A stretch of 64,000 nt of DNA, from positions 4,154,001-4,218,000 of the forward strand of contig RCTD01000001.1 in the NCBI GenBank assembly GCA_014898415.1, given 5' to 3'. The position numbers were made by a program, and so were the translations under genes. This DNA comes from Stromatinia cepivora (taxonomy: Eukaryota; Ascomycota; Leotiomycetes; Helotiales; Sclerotiniaceae). Shown here piece by piece: positions 10,571 through 21,297 of this stretch. Under the pieces are notes generated by a model. It saw nothing but the letters and a program-made list of their open reading frames with translations, did no database searches and was not told the origin of the DNA. How positions within the stretch are numbered: the stretch's first letter is position 1; each line of letters begins with the position of its first letter.

Positions 10571-11404
10571 TCAATCATCCATCTCCATATCATCAGCCTC
10601 CTCCACACCACCATCAACCAACTCCTTGAGCCTAATCTTTTGCTTTCCAAATACACTTCTTTGCTCTCTCTCCAAATCCAACTCATGAACCTCTTCTCCC
10701 AACTCCTCAAGTCTCTTCTTCTCACTTCCGCGCATCTTTGGCAACAAGTGTTCGTTCTCTGCCACCAATTTTCTATTGGCTTCTCTTTGTCTGGCGACAT
10801 TGCCTTCCATGCGCTTCTTGTAAAAGACACGTTCACGACGGGCCCTAATTTCAGAAACACGTTGCATAGCTTTAAGGGTGGTGGCGATGTGATCACGGTT
10901 GTAACGGACTGGAACGTTGCGACGAGCGGAGAAGTTAAGGGTACTGTCGACGACCATTTCTTTGCCTGCAGCTTTACGGAAAGCTTTGGTCCATTTGAGT
11001 TTACGGGGGTTACGCTTCATTTTGAACTAGAAAGAGAGTGTTAGTTTATATTTCGGGATGGAGAGAACTGAGAAAAGGTTGCGATTTTGAGATTGAGGTC
11101 TCGACCGTTCTGCATCGTAAGATGAATAGACTGGATGAACGTACATTCTTGTGGCATTTACTGCGACAAAATCTAAAGGTTCGCGCATCGTTACGAACAA
11201 ATGTTATGCCCTTGCTTGGGTAGCAGGGCTGCGAGCAAAAATAACAGGTTTCAATTCTATAATTGTGATGAGTTAGCAGAGTTAAAGATTGCGATTGATG
11301 GATTTATGGTCAATAAAGTGCAAATGCGATTGAGATCTCAAAATTCCAATAATTTCCGAGGGAAATTGTAATAGAAGAGGGGAATTTGGCATTTCTCACC
11401 TCAT
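10571..11404 (-). CDS. RLP24: ribosome biogenesis protein RLP24 (L24e family)
   Basis: Three exons (11404-11400, 11256-11145, 11026-10571) give 190 aa. The first exon is only five bases (ATGAG, donor GTGAGA). The joined start reads [18 protein letters not shown] and the second junction reads [16 protein letters not shown], both close to known fungal RLP24. Residues 1-60 are the L24e domain, with zinc ligands C6, C9, C32 and C36 (CYFC, CRSKC). A basic, charged C-terminal half with coiled-coil character follows and ends in an acidic DDMEMDD tail. Known role: a nucleolar/cytoplasmic pre-60S factor that occupies the site later taken by ribosomal protein L24 and recruits the AAA-ATPase Drg1. It is divergently arranged with RCM1, another large-subunit factor. 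The C-terminus is of normal length and no defect is seen. Confidence 0.95.
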
Positions 11405-11813
11405 GTTGACGGTGTTTTTCTCTGAGCCAGCTTGTCGTTGTGCTGGATTGTCGATGGATTTGTATCGATTTGAGAAATTTTGGTGGATGTCCGACTTTTC
11501 TCACTAGCGTCATCCGATAAGATAGTTAGTGATGGCACGTGCTTACAATTTATGAGATTCTCGAAATATTCATCCCATCCCCTGTTTGTTCTTGTTGGCT
11601 TGGATTTTTTTTTACATATTCAAAAAAATCTTTAAGCTCTTCTTCAATCGTAAAGGATACAGTCGCTCACATTATGGTTAATCTCTTGTGTTCATTGTGA
11701 TAACTTCTCATATTCATCAGGTACCTCTTGTGACCAATCACAGTAGCGAGAAATTTGCACTTTGATATTTTCCAACCAAAGTACCTTCAATATCACCAGC
11801 ATTTACAGAAACA
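11405..11813. promoter_or_regulatory. bidirectional promoter of RLP24 and RCM1
   Basis: The 409 bp between the two start codons is the only possible upstream DNA for both genes. It contains TGAGAAATTTTGG near 11,471, which resembles the ribosomal-RNA-processing element (TGAAAAATTTT) known from yeast ribosome-biogenesis promoters, and T-rich tracts near 11,607-11,617. CTTCTTCAATC and pyrimidine stretches precede the RCM1 start. Shared control is inferred from layout and function; the motif match is imperfect. Confidence 0.5.
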
Positions 11814-13749
11814 ATGTCGCTCTATTATGAAGCAGCTGAAGTTCTAGCTGCTCCTACTAATCAAGGTGGTAGCCTAAGATCAAGAATTTTTAGCAAGAAA
11901 GATTTGAAATCACAACCAGCTCAAATCTATGCTCTGGCGATAGAATCATGCAAATGGAGTCCTGTTCTGAAGGAAGTTATCGAAAATGCCGATTTATTAC
12001 GATTGGAGCGAAAGGTCAGTGTTATGGTTAATTAAGAATTTGAAATGGTGCTAATATCATTTCTAGCTAACCCCAATCATGTCTCTTCTCCTCGTTCATG
12101 ACTTATTATTGGCAAAAAGAGGAATTGCTCTTCCAGCCACTCATGGTTTACGAGCGTCAATTGAGCGACACAAGGGAAGATTGCAAGCAGAATTGACTAA
12201 GGCGAGACTTCGGAGAAAAATGAGCACAATGGAAGCTCTCAAAGCCTATGTCGAGACAGGTCAGGAGAATGCAACTGACACATCTGAAGCACCTTACCCT
12301 CGTTGGATTCGTATCAACACTTTAAAAACTACCCTTGAGGATCAACTCGAATCTAATTTTACTGGATTTGAACGTGCAGCAACAATTGATGCTGTCAGAC
12401 ATCGAGGTTCTAAACGCATATATATCGATGTTCATATTCCAAATCTCATTGCTATATCTCCAAATATTGATCTTTCAAAGAGTGAAGCTTACAAGTCCGG
12501 AGAGATTATCTTCCAGGATAAAGCATCATGTTTTCCAGCATATCTTCTTGATCCTCTTGCCGAGGATGGTGATATTATCGACTCTTGTTCAGCACCTGGT
12601 AACAAGACTACTCATATTGCGGCTATTTTGGTTGATCGACTTCCTGAACCAGATGAATCTACTCAAGTCATTCACGCATTTGAGAAGAACAAAGGAAGAG
12701 CTGAAACTCTAGATAAGATGGTCAACTTAGCAGGGTCGAATACGTTCACTACTCTTCATGCTGGCCATGATTTCTTGAAGACTGATCCTAATTCCAGGAC
12801 ATACAAGAATGTCGGTGCTTTGTTGTTGGATCCAAGTTGCTCAGGAAGTGGTATTGTTGGTAGAGATGATATGCCCGAGTTACACTTACCAGGTATCAAG
12901 GAAGTTAGTGTGAAACCTTCTAAAAACAAAAAGAAGCCGAAGAAAGCACCAGAGCCAGTTGAAACAAACAAGAAACGAAAACGTGAAGACGATGGGAATA
13001 AATTAGAAGTCATGGTTGATGATGATGGAGTCGTCACTGCTGTCGATTCCGATGCCGAACTTAAATCTAGGTTAGCCGCTCTTGCAGAATTTCAACTGGA
13101 ACTTCTTCTTCATGCATTCAAGTATCCTGCTGCTCGAAAGATTACATACTCTACTTGTTCTATTCATGTCGAGGAAAATGAATTAGTTGTTCAAAAAGCT
13201 TTAGCTTCCGATATCGCGAAAGAAAAAGGCTGGAAAATTCTCCGTCGTGATAATCAAATCAGAGGTATGAGGGAGTGGCCAGTTCGAGGTTCTGTGGAAG
13301 CATGTGATGGAGATGAAGTGGTTGCAGAAGGATGTATTCGAGCCAACAAAGGAGATCAGCGTGCTACTATGGGATTCTTCTTGGCAGGATTTGTGAGAGA
13401 CCAAACATCGACGGTTGATCCTGAAGTCGAGTTCCTGAGAGATGAGCGTGGACATCTTGTACGCGACTTAATGGGGATCCCAGTCAGAAAAGATCAGGAG
13501 AAAGCAGAAGAATTGAGTATGGATGCCCAAATGGAACCTGAGGAATCTCATGATCACTCACCGGAAGATGATGAGGAATGGGGTGGGTTCGAGGAAGAGG
13601 TTGCACCGGTAGTTAAAGAGAAAAAGGAGGTACCCGCTGCAGTTGAGAAGAAAGAAAAAGCCAAGGTCAACAAACACGCTCATAATGCGATTAAGAAACG
13701 TGTCAATATGAGTGTGAAAGATAAGAAGCGGCAGAAAACAAAACGATAA
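11814..13749 (+). CDS. RCM1: 25S rRNA (cytosine-C5)-methyltransferase Rcm1 (NSUN5 type)
   Basis: Two exons (11814-12014 and 12067-13749) with a 52-bp intron (GTCAGT...CTAG) encode 627 aa. Splicing restores LRLERK-LTPIMSLLLVHDLLL, a stretch conserved in the family. The Rossmann methyltransferase core shows the SAM-binding DSCSAPGNKTTH near residue 237, DPSCSGSG near 321 (motif IV with its cysteine) and STCSIHVEENE near 427, whose TCS cysteine is the catalytic nucleophile of NOL1/NOP2/Sun enzymes. A Lys-rich insert (residues about 345-385) lies between these motifs. The C-terminus is acidic, then Lys-rich, ending KDKKRQKTKR, a likely nucleolar localisation tail. Known role: C5 methylation of one cytosine of 25S/28S rRNA. 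All catalytic motifs are present. Confidence 0.93.
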
Positions 13750-14569
13750 TTTAGAACCTATGTTAGGGGATTGTGTATTGAAATAGAAGGATGCTGTGAC
13801 ATTGTCTATCATCACCATTACTAAGGTTAATCAGAATACAAATGAACATACTGTATTGTCGTATCATATTGAGTTCACTCGTATGACATCCGTTCAGATT
13901 GAATTTTGAATATCAACTTCCACTACAGACATGGAAGTTCTAGAATAATCTTATCTAATTCCAGCCTTAATGTTTCAAAACCTTGATTTCTTCAAGATGT
14001 ATAGGACATGTTAATAGTCATTGCGATAATTATCATTCCCGCCAATGCTAAGATCCGATCGGCTATGTCGGCATCTGTTAGACTATATTTCATCACAACA
14101 ACACGAATAATCGGTATACGGAATATCGACAAGACCCTTCTATCAGCGGGATGATACCCCATTTGGAGTTTAGATCCATTCACAAAATTGAAGTTTTCTT
14201 TAAACTCATTTGCATAACCCTAGCTTGGGCTTCCTCAATCCACTAAAGGGCTCAACATATCGGAGCGATTTACCCCGGATATGCATTTTTTCGACGGGCT
14301 GCGTTGCATAATGTGGATTAACCAGCATAATTCGCATAAATGTTTATATGTCTACCAGCCGGATGTTCAATCAGCGGCTTCGATGATTTAACATGTGATG
14401 CTTTGAAGATTATTTTTTGGTGGCTGTTAGATTTGCATGTAATATATAATGTATGCAGTGCGCCGCATACTTTTTGAGCTTGTTCAACCACATATTTGGT
14501 GTTTGATTTCATCTTTGACAGGGATTTATTTAACCTTATCCAAAACTCGGATATATACGCGACGACATC
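13750..14569. other. intergenic region
   Basis: It contains the 3' flank of RCM1 and the upstream region of the MFS gene. Minus-strand frames of 63 and 64 codons (13,992-14,183 and 14,318-14,512) have no homology that I recognise and no supporting splice context. No repeat or RNA gene is seen. Confidence 0.5.
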
Positions 14570-16547
14570 ATGGTTCGAAATCCAGATTCGAATTCTGGTT
14601 CTTCTTCTGTAGCGAATATGGATAGAGATTTAGAAGAACAGAAGTATGTTCAGAAAAAGGCTAGGCATTGGGAATTGGTTTTCGATCAGACTCATGTCAC
14701 GCCCGAAGTACTCAATTACCCTTATAAGGGTTCGGGTACCGAACAGGATCCTTATGTCGTGGAATATATTCCCAATGATCGCAGAAATCCTTTGAACTTT
14801 ACCATGTTGAAGAAATGGACTATTACTTTACTTCTTGCCTGGGTAAGCTCTCCCCTTTTTTGCATTAGGGTTTCGGTTATTATTCGCCGAAGTTTGAACT
14901 GTGTAAAGGACGAGTGAGGGTGACACATTATCACTCTTATCCACATGCTAATTTTTGGACAGGCAACATTAGCAGTATCTTTTGTATCCTCTGCATATAC
15001 GGGTGGTGTTGATCAAATCCTCGAAACTTTCCATGTCGGTACGGAAGTCGTTACATTAGGTGTCTCGCTTTTCGTCTTGGGTTTTGCTATCGGTCCGCTT
15101 CTCTGGGCTCCTTTATCCGAATTATATGGTCGTCAGGTTCTTTTTATTGATACTTATGCTATGCTCACTGCTTTCAATGCTGGAGCTGCCGGAGCACAGA
15201 ATATTCAGACGCTTCTGCTTCTGCGATTTTTCGCAGGAGCTTTTGGAAGTTCGCCTCTTACAAATGCAGGTGGGGTTATCGCGGATATGTTCTCTGCTGC
15301 TCATCGTGGTGTTGCAACGAGTATCTTTGCTGCAGCACCATTTTTGGGTCCGGCTATTGGTCCCATTGTAGGAGGCTTTCTGGGAGAATCGGAAGGTTGG
15401 AGATGGGTTGAGTAAGTTGCATTGGTCAAGCCAAGTATTGAAATAGAGTTTCTAACGCTGTTAATAGGGGACTTATGGCCATCTTTACTGGAGCGCTCTG
15501 GATTATTGGTGGCCTCACTATTCCCGAAACTTATTCCCCAGTCATCCTTCGTCGTCGAGCCAACAAAATGTCCTCGATGACCGGAAAAGTCTACAAGTCT
15601 AAGATAGAAGTTGACTATGGTTCTAAATCCCTCACAGCAGAATTCAAAACGGCACTCTCAAGACCCTGGATCTTGTTGTTTACAGAACCTATCGTGTTCT
15701 TGTTAAGTTTATACATGGCCATCATATACGGAACTCTGTACATGATGTTCGGAGCATTCCCAATTGTGTACCAAATCCAACGTGGATGGAGTGCTGGTAT
15801 TGGTGGATTGGCTTTTTGTGGTGTGGCAGTTGGTATGATGTTTGCAGTCCTCTACTCATTGTGGGATAATAAACGATACAAAGCTACAGCTGCTAGGCAT
15901 AATGGTGCCGCTCCACCTGAAGCTCGTCTCCCGCCTGCCCTCCTCGGAAGTATCTGTTTGCCTGTTGGACTCTTTTGGTTCGCATGGACAAATTCTCCCA
16001 GTATCCATTGGATTGTTAGCATTATCGCCACTGCTCCATTTGGTTTTGGTATGGTGTTGGTGTTTTTAAGTATTATGAATTATCTCATCGATTCGTATAT
16101 ACTTTACGCCGCTTCCGTTTTGGCGGCCAACAGTGTGCTTCGCTCCTTATTTGGTGCGGCGTTCCCACTATTTACTACTTGTAAGTATTATTTTCATCTT
16201 CCAAGATTGTGTCGAAAAGATAACTCACTGTATGATTAGATATGTACAATAACCTTGGAATACACTGGGCAAGTTCCATCCCGGCTTTCCTCGCTTTGGC
16301 CTGTGTACCGTTCCCATTCCTCTTTTACAAGTATGGAGCTTCTGTACGGATGAAGTGCAAATTTGCGGCGGAAGCGGCACGTGTGTTGGCAGAGATGAGG
16401 GGTGCGTCTTCAAATGAGGATGAGGCTGAGCGGACGGTGGAGGATATGGAGGAACGGGAGGCGAGAAGGTTGAATGCTCAAGGGGACAGTGAGGGAGATG
16501 GCGTCGTTAGAAATGAAGAAAAAAGCGAAAACGAAGTCAATAATTAA
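14570..16547 (+). CDS. MFS transporter, DHA1 (drug:H+ antiporter) family
   Basis: Four exons (14570-14842, 14963-15411, 15468-16180, 16240-16547; introns of 120, 56 and 59 bp with GTAAGY donors) give 580 aa. A ~85-residue cytoplasmic N-terminus ends in [15 protein letters not shown], the usual lead into helix 1 in fungal DHA1 pumps. Twelve hydrophobic segments follow in a 6+6 pattern. Motif A appears as [10 protein letters not shown] after helix 2, and the antiporter motif C as [14 protein letters not shown] in helix 5. The central loop carries [18 protein letters not shown]. The C-terminal tail ([19 protein letters not shown] onward) is acidic and disordered. Relatives export antifungal compounds, polyamines or host metabolites from the plasma membrane. 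The substrate here cannot be told from sequence. No defect is seen. Confidence 0.9.
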
Positions 16548-17920
16548 AAAGGAGATTATGATTTTTTGTTGAGCAGCTTAGCGATAGAGGAGTTCCTGAG
16601 TATTTATGATCGTCATGGGAGCATTTTGAAGGTGTTGGGGAAAGTGGCACACATAGATGGGGATTTTGAGTTGCATTTTAGATATCCCCTGAAGTATATA
16701 CCTACTAGATAGTTAATTAAAGAGTACAAACCCCTCTCACAAAATACAAACATTCCTTCCTTAGATAGGAGAATGATATTTAAACAATTTCGTTGTGCTG
16801 TTGGCTTCACTTAGCGCCATGTTCGCGCACGGACCCATAAAATCTAGTCCCACGTTCCCATCTTCGAGCAATCTCCAACTCATCTCTACAAGAATGTACA
16901 TCAATCAAGCTTTCATCATCAGGTTCTATTCCTCAGGTCTAATCATAAGCCTTTCATTGAGAATAAATGTCGTATACATTAGTCCCTTAGATAGAGCATG
17001 GAAATCCTAATAAGCATGGTACGGTACGGTGCGGTACGAAATGTATCTGTATGTAATGAATCTGGATGAGTGGCACCGAGTGGCCGGGTTCAAATGCCTT
17101 TGAATGCTGAGCCATCGGATTGATGTTGGCTGAAGACGTCAAGGCTGCCTAAGATGGCAAATCCAATACTGGATGTAATCTCGGTTTGTAGATTCCGATG
17201 CGCGTTCCGATTGCTGTCAATAATGCTGCAAGGCAGATTTCCCCTGTATATTGTCGGCAGGATCAGACCGTCTATATAATGTATGCATTAATTTTGTTTT
17301 TATGTACCTACATCTGTCACCAATATTTGGTCACTCGTTGTCAAATTCGTTTCAGGATAGTTCTCTTTGATTACTATCCGGGTGGCTGTACGGTCTCATG
17401 GATTTTCTCGCAATTTCTGTTTGTTTGCTCCAAGGCCTGATCGAATCATTCAATGGATATCAGACAATGAGATTATAAAAGTTGCATAGAATCAATTGTA
17501 GATTGAAATCATTATGGTTCCTGAAAGTTCAGAATCATTTATGAATCCGTTGCACCCACTGGTGATCTATCGAGTTTAAGCTTTACGTGGCGTACCCTCC
17601 CCATGGTTTTGTTGAGGAGAGAGGATCTTGATATACCGTTTCGCTGGGACATCACGCCGCGAAGGTGCATTATTGATTTGATATCACACCCCTTACCAGA
17701 TTCATCCGAGATTATGGGGAATTACCTCAAATCTTCCGTACTAGGAGTTAATAATCCGTCTCATTCCTGTTGCGGCTCATGCGGTTTGTAATATTCACTA
17801 GATTCCTCAGATTAGAAAAGCCTTCAAGTCCAATTTACACCATGTAGACCCTCCCACAATTCAACTCCATACTTCTGTCCTTACCATTGTGTCAGTTCGT
17901 TTCAGTAGTTATTTTTAATC
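16548..17920. other. intergenic region
   Basis: About 1.4 kb with no supportable gene. The reading frames here (up to 80 codons) are Ser/Ile/Phe-rich and lack start or splice context. A small iteration GGTACGGTACGGTGCGGTAC lies near 17,020. The last 100 bp upstream of 17,921 are pyrimidine-rich, as expected for a leader. Confidence 0.5.
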
Positions 17921-19464
17921 ATGGTTTTGATACTACCAGATGGAATGGCGAATTTGGAGTCGACAATTTCGTTCTTGATCATAGACACAATAGCTCTCGT
18001 TCTACGCGTCATTTCAAGAATACAAACAAAAAATACGACGACGACCGGACAATTTATCCGTTATGATGACTGGTGGATTCTGGCAGCTTATTTGACGTAC
18101 GCTTCACATTGTATTCTGATTATTTGTGGTGGGTACAGAAAATCGCTGAAGCAATTGCAAATAGCATATACTAATGCGTCAAATAGATATCACGAAGATA
18201 TCAGGTACTTTGGAGCCATATCTAGTCATGGATCCAGATCATCGATTGAAAATGCTTGAGGTAGAGTATTTTATTTTATTTGGTCTGTTTGGTGATGCTG
18301 AGCTGATACTTCTATAGATCTTATGGATTGGTACCATGCACTTTCCCTTCGTCATCACAGCTGTTAAGATCTCAATTTTATGCATGTACCGCTCTCTTTT
18401 CAGAACAACCCCATATCTTATTCGCTGTGTGGATATTACAATGGGTTTATGCATAATATGGTTTATTATTACTGTGTGCATGACTTGCTTTGGATGCACA
18501 CCCATCAGAGCTGCATATGATTTAGCTCTTAGAGTTCAGCCCACCACACGTTGTATTCCATATGGAGAGATAGTTCTTGGCTTTGAACTACCTAATGCAC
18601 TTTTGGACGTTATTATTCTTGCCCTGCCTTTTTTCGTCATCAGAGACCTTCATGTACCTGTACGGAAGAAGGTGCTTCTATTCTTGGTATTTTGGTTTGG
18701 TGGATTGTAAGTTGCATCATCTTTCCGCCGATGCAAAGGTTTTGCCGCTGACTAGAATGTAGCGTCATCGTGACATGCATCTTGCGCATAGCATACTCAT
18801 ATCAACCTCACGACGCAGAACACTGCAAGGGACCTAAGCTCTTTCTCTTTGCGCCTCGCTGACGTTAATACAGTATCCGGGTTTTCCACTGCGAACGAAT
18901 GGTTGATGATTGAGGAGGGAAGCGCTATTCTAGGAGCCTGCGTCCCAACATGTATGATATATCGGCCTACTAAATTCTTATTTCTTGATTCTCTTTTCAG
19001 TCCTTAACCTTTATATATTTTCATTTCTTAGTGCAACTTATAGCTCCTCATTTTTCTTCGTTTTCTCCGTTTTCTCCAGGATTTCCCCCCAGTCAATTAC
19101 TGATCCCCCGATCTTGCAGTCCGGCCTATACTTAAAGCGTGCTTCAAACTCCCAAAACCTATTATCGATTGGTTCTCTTCGGCGCCTGCTACCTCAGGTT
19201 CAGCCAGCAAATTCTCAAATGGTCACCTGCGACTCCAAAATCAACCTAGTCAACCAAAAAATGAACAAGGCCCTTTATACCAACTGGAGAAACTCTCACC
19301 AGCACACATTCAGCGCGGAGGAGAACGACGGAATCATGACTACGATGAAGATTGGAATGACAGTCCACTGGTCGATAATAGGATTTGGATTACAAGGCAC
19401 ACTACAATTACTAGATAGACAAGTGAATGGATCAATCGTTGGATTTTTTGGAACAATATGGTAG
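17921..19464 (+). CDS. PTH11-type / fungal rhodopsin-domain seven-helix protein
   Basis: Proposed exons: 17921-18128, 18187-18260, 18318-18706, 18763-18824, 18874-18951 and 19001-19464, giving 424 aa. Introns 1 and 2 have clear sites (ATACTAATG branch in intron 1). Intron 4 begins with GC (GCAAGG) and has a good CTGACGTTAATACAG end; no GT donor is available there. Family hallmarks: ALVLRVISR at the end of helix 1, RYDDWWILAAYLT at helix 2, ITAVKISILCMYRSLF at helix 4, CFGCTPIRAAYDL, an exposed LPNALLDVIILALPFFVIRDL helix, and ACVPT before the cytoplasmic tail. Known relatives are plasma-membrane receptors, some sensing host surfaces, but most are uncharacterised. There is no CFEM domain at the N-terminus. 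The last exon (Ser/Phe-rich start) is the weakest part and could hide another intron. Domain call is firm; exon edges are moderate. Confidence 0.75.
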
Positions 19465-20430
19465 CTCCATGGTTGGCGCAGCTTCATGCATAATTCGCTC
19501 TTTTGTGGATGTTTTGTTGCTCGTTCACATGCGGTCTTTGCTGGAATTGAAATTGAAATAGTTTTTTTTTATCTGTTTAGATATAACCCCTTCACCAGAC
19601 TCAAGTGGGATGATTAGTTTTTCATTGCGAATACAAAGATCCGAATTCGTGTTATTCTCATATTCGTTAATGATTTTTCATGCACCAATTTTTTTTCCTT
19701 CAGAGGTTACCCTCTTTACATGTAAACTCGTTAGGATGACTTGCCGGAAATGAATCCTGCCGTTTAGATATTATGGAATTGTTTTGAGTGCTAGACATAG
19801 TACGCCGTTCTTTCTCATTATCAACCTGTGTTCCTCAAGAGGATAGGGGAAGGTAATATGGTTGGAAGGTTCGAAAATTTCCATGCAATTATCGGTTGTT
19901 GGTCATGTTGAAAATTATTTCACGGGAAGGTTCTGCTAAAGAATTTCCATTACGAGACACCGACCGCGGTGACTGTAAAATTTTGATGTTGTACTTGTTG
20001 GTTTACAGGTTGAGGACTCTTTTACCATAAATCCGACCCTGTTTGATATTGGTTGGGAAATCGGCCTTCAAGAACTTCTGCACTGAGTTGTTTTACCGTG
20101 AATCAAGGTCCCTTTATGGTTCACGAGAGATTGGTCTAAATTGTTGTGACTACTTCAATGCTGAAAAGCATGTTGGAAGGTTAGCGATTTTGGCTCCTCT
20201 ATCGACAAAAATCATCGATCTAGAATTCATGCTTCACTTTAAAAATGACTGGACTGCTCATCAAGTGAAGATCAGAATATCTTTTTTACCCAGTTTACCC
20301 AACATCATTACACAGTTTACGCAGTTCATTATACACTCTATCCAGTTCACCATCTCGAGTTTCAATTACCAGTCTCCGATTCTTTTTACCCTCTACTTCC
20401 CACAACAACCAAAGTTCAACAATTATCAAC
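19465..20430. other. intergenic region and probable leader of the next gene
   Basis: No gene is supported. A 139-codon frame (20,043-20,462) begins with a non-ATG codon, overlaps the start of the next gene and has leader-like content. The last 130 bp before 20,431 are rich in CAA/CTT/ATT words (CAGTTTACGCAGTTCATTATA) and look like a 5' untranslated leader. Confidence 0.5.
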
Positions 20431-21297
20431 ATGCAAAACTCAACAAGCAGAAGGGCAGCTGAGTCTGACACCAAAAATTCACGATCGAGGCAACCAGGAA
20501 AAAGAGCACGAGCTCTGTCTGATTCTTCGGAACCGGATTTCGATGATTCAGCGCTCTATAATGATCGTCCCCTTGAAACATACTTTGATGAAAAAAGAGA
20601 AGCCCAAGCTAAGTTGGCTCGCACTCCAAGAGGTTATGGCTATGATTCGGATACCGACGATACGAAAGAGTTCAAGAAAACTGCGAAAAGCGCAAGAGAT
20701 AAGATGAAGTCACCGGAAAAGACACAGAGCTCTCGCAAGGAAAGAGCACCTACCGAAACTCCTCGTACCACAAGCTCTCGCACATCTACCACCAACTCTC
20801 GCAAAGAAAGAACACCTGTCGACTCCTCACGCAGCGAAAGAACACCTGCTAGATCAATCACAAACACTGATAACAATGTTAAAGCCATGTCTTCATTAAA
20901 GCTGTCTGATCCCTCCAGAGATCGATCAGATAGCCGTAAACAAGTTCCATCAAACAGCCGCAGTGGACCAGTCAGTGGTAGCAGTAGCAGTAGCAAAGCA
21001 CGCGAGCCCGGTATATCAAGCCGCGACAATACCAACGAAAACCGCGGATCCCAAGGCACCCACAGAGGTTTTAAAATCCTACCCGGAAAACATTATACCC
21101 TAGAAAAATATCCCAAAGATGCCGAAGATGAAGATCGACGTGGTAAAACTCATTATGTGTGTTTGGTTTCGCGTCGGTGCAGGGATCTTCATATTACTAT
21201 GTTGAAGGATGTCGAACAACATCTTAGGGATTGTCATTGGGAGGCACTTGGTGGATCTGTGGCTAATTCGGAGACCAGGGGGAAGGAGAGGAGATAG
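20431..21297 (+). CDS. disordered protein with C-terminal Cys/His cluster, 288 aa
   Basis: Single exon from an ATG in a good context (CAACATGC). Residues 1-210 are low-complexity and hydrophilic, rich in Ser, Arg, Lys and Thr. Repeated RKERxP-type blocks (SRKERAPTETPR, SRKERTPVDSSR, RSERTPARS) suggest many phosphorylation sites. Residues about 215-275 are ordered: GFKILPGKHYTLEKYPKDAE, then HYVCLVSRRCRDLHITMLK and EQHLRDCHWEAL. The cysteines and histidines (CLVSRRC, then HLRDCH) are spaced like an atypical C2H2-type zinc finger, but I recognise no named family. There is no signal peptide or membrane helix, so a nuclear or cytoplasmic site is likely. After the TAG stop the same frame stays open for 24 codons of like composition to TAA at 21370, so the stop may be recent. 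Confidence 0.7.
   Translation: MQNSTSRRAAESDTKNSRSRQPGKRARALSDSSEPDFDDSALYNDRPLETYFDEKREAQAKLARTPRGYGYDSDTDDTKEFKKTAKSARDKMKSPEKTQSSRKERAPTETPRTTSSRTSTTNSRKERTPVDSSRSERTPARSITNTDNNVKAMSSLKLSDPSRDRSDSRKQVPSNSRSGPVSGSSSSSKAREPGISSRDNTNENRGSQGTHRGFKILPGKHYTLEKYPKDAEDEDRRGKTHYVCLVSRRCRDLHITMLKDVEQHLRDCHWEALGGSVANSETRGKERR

Noticed and set aside
10210..11044. 228-codon (-) and 201-codon (+) frames
   Set aside because: They overlap RLP24 in other frames or antisense; RLP24 is identified by strong family similarity.
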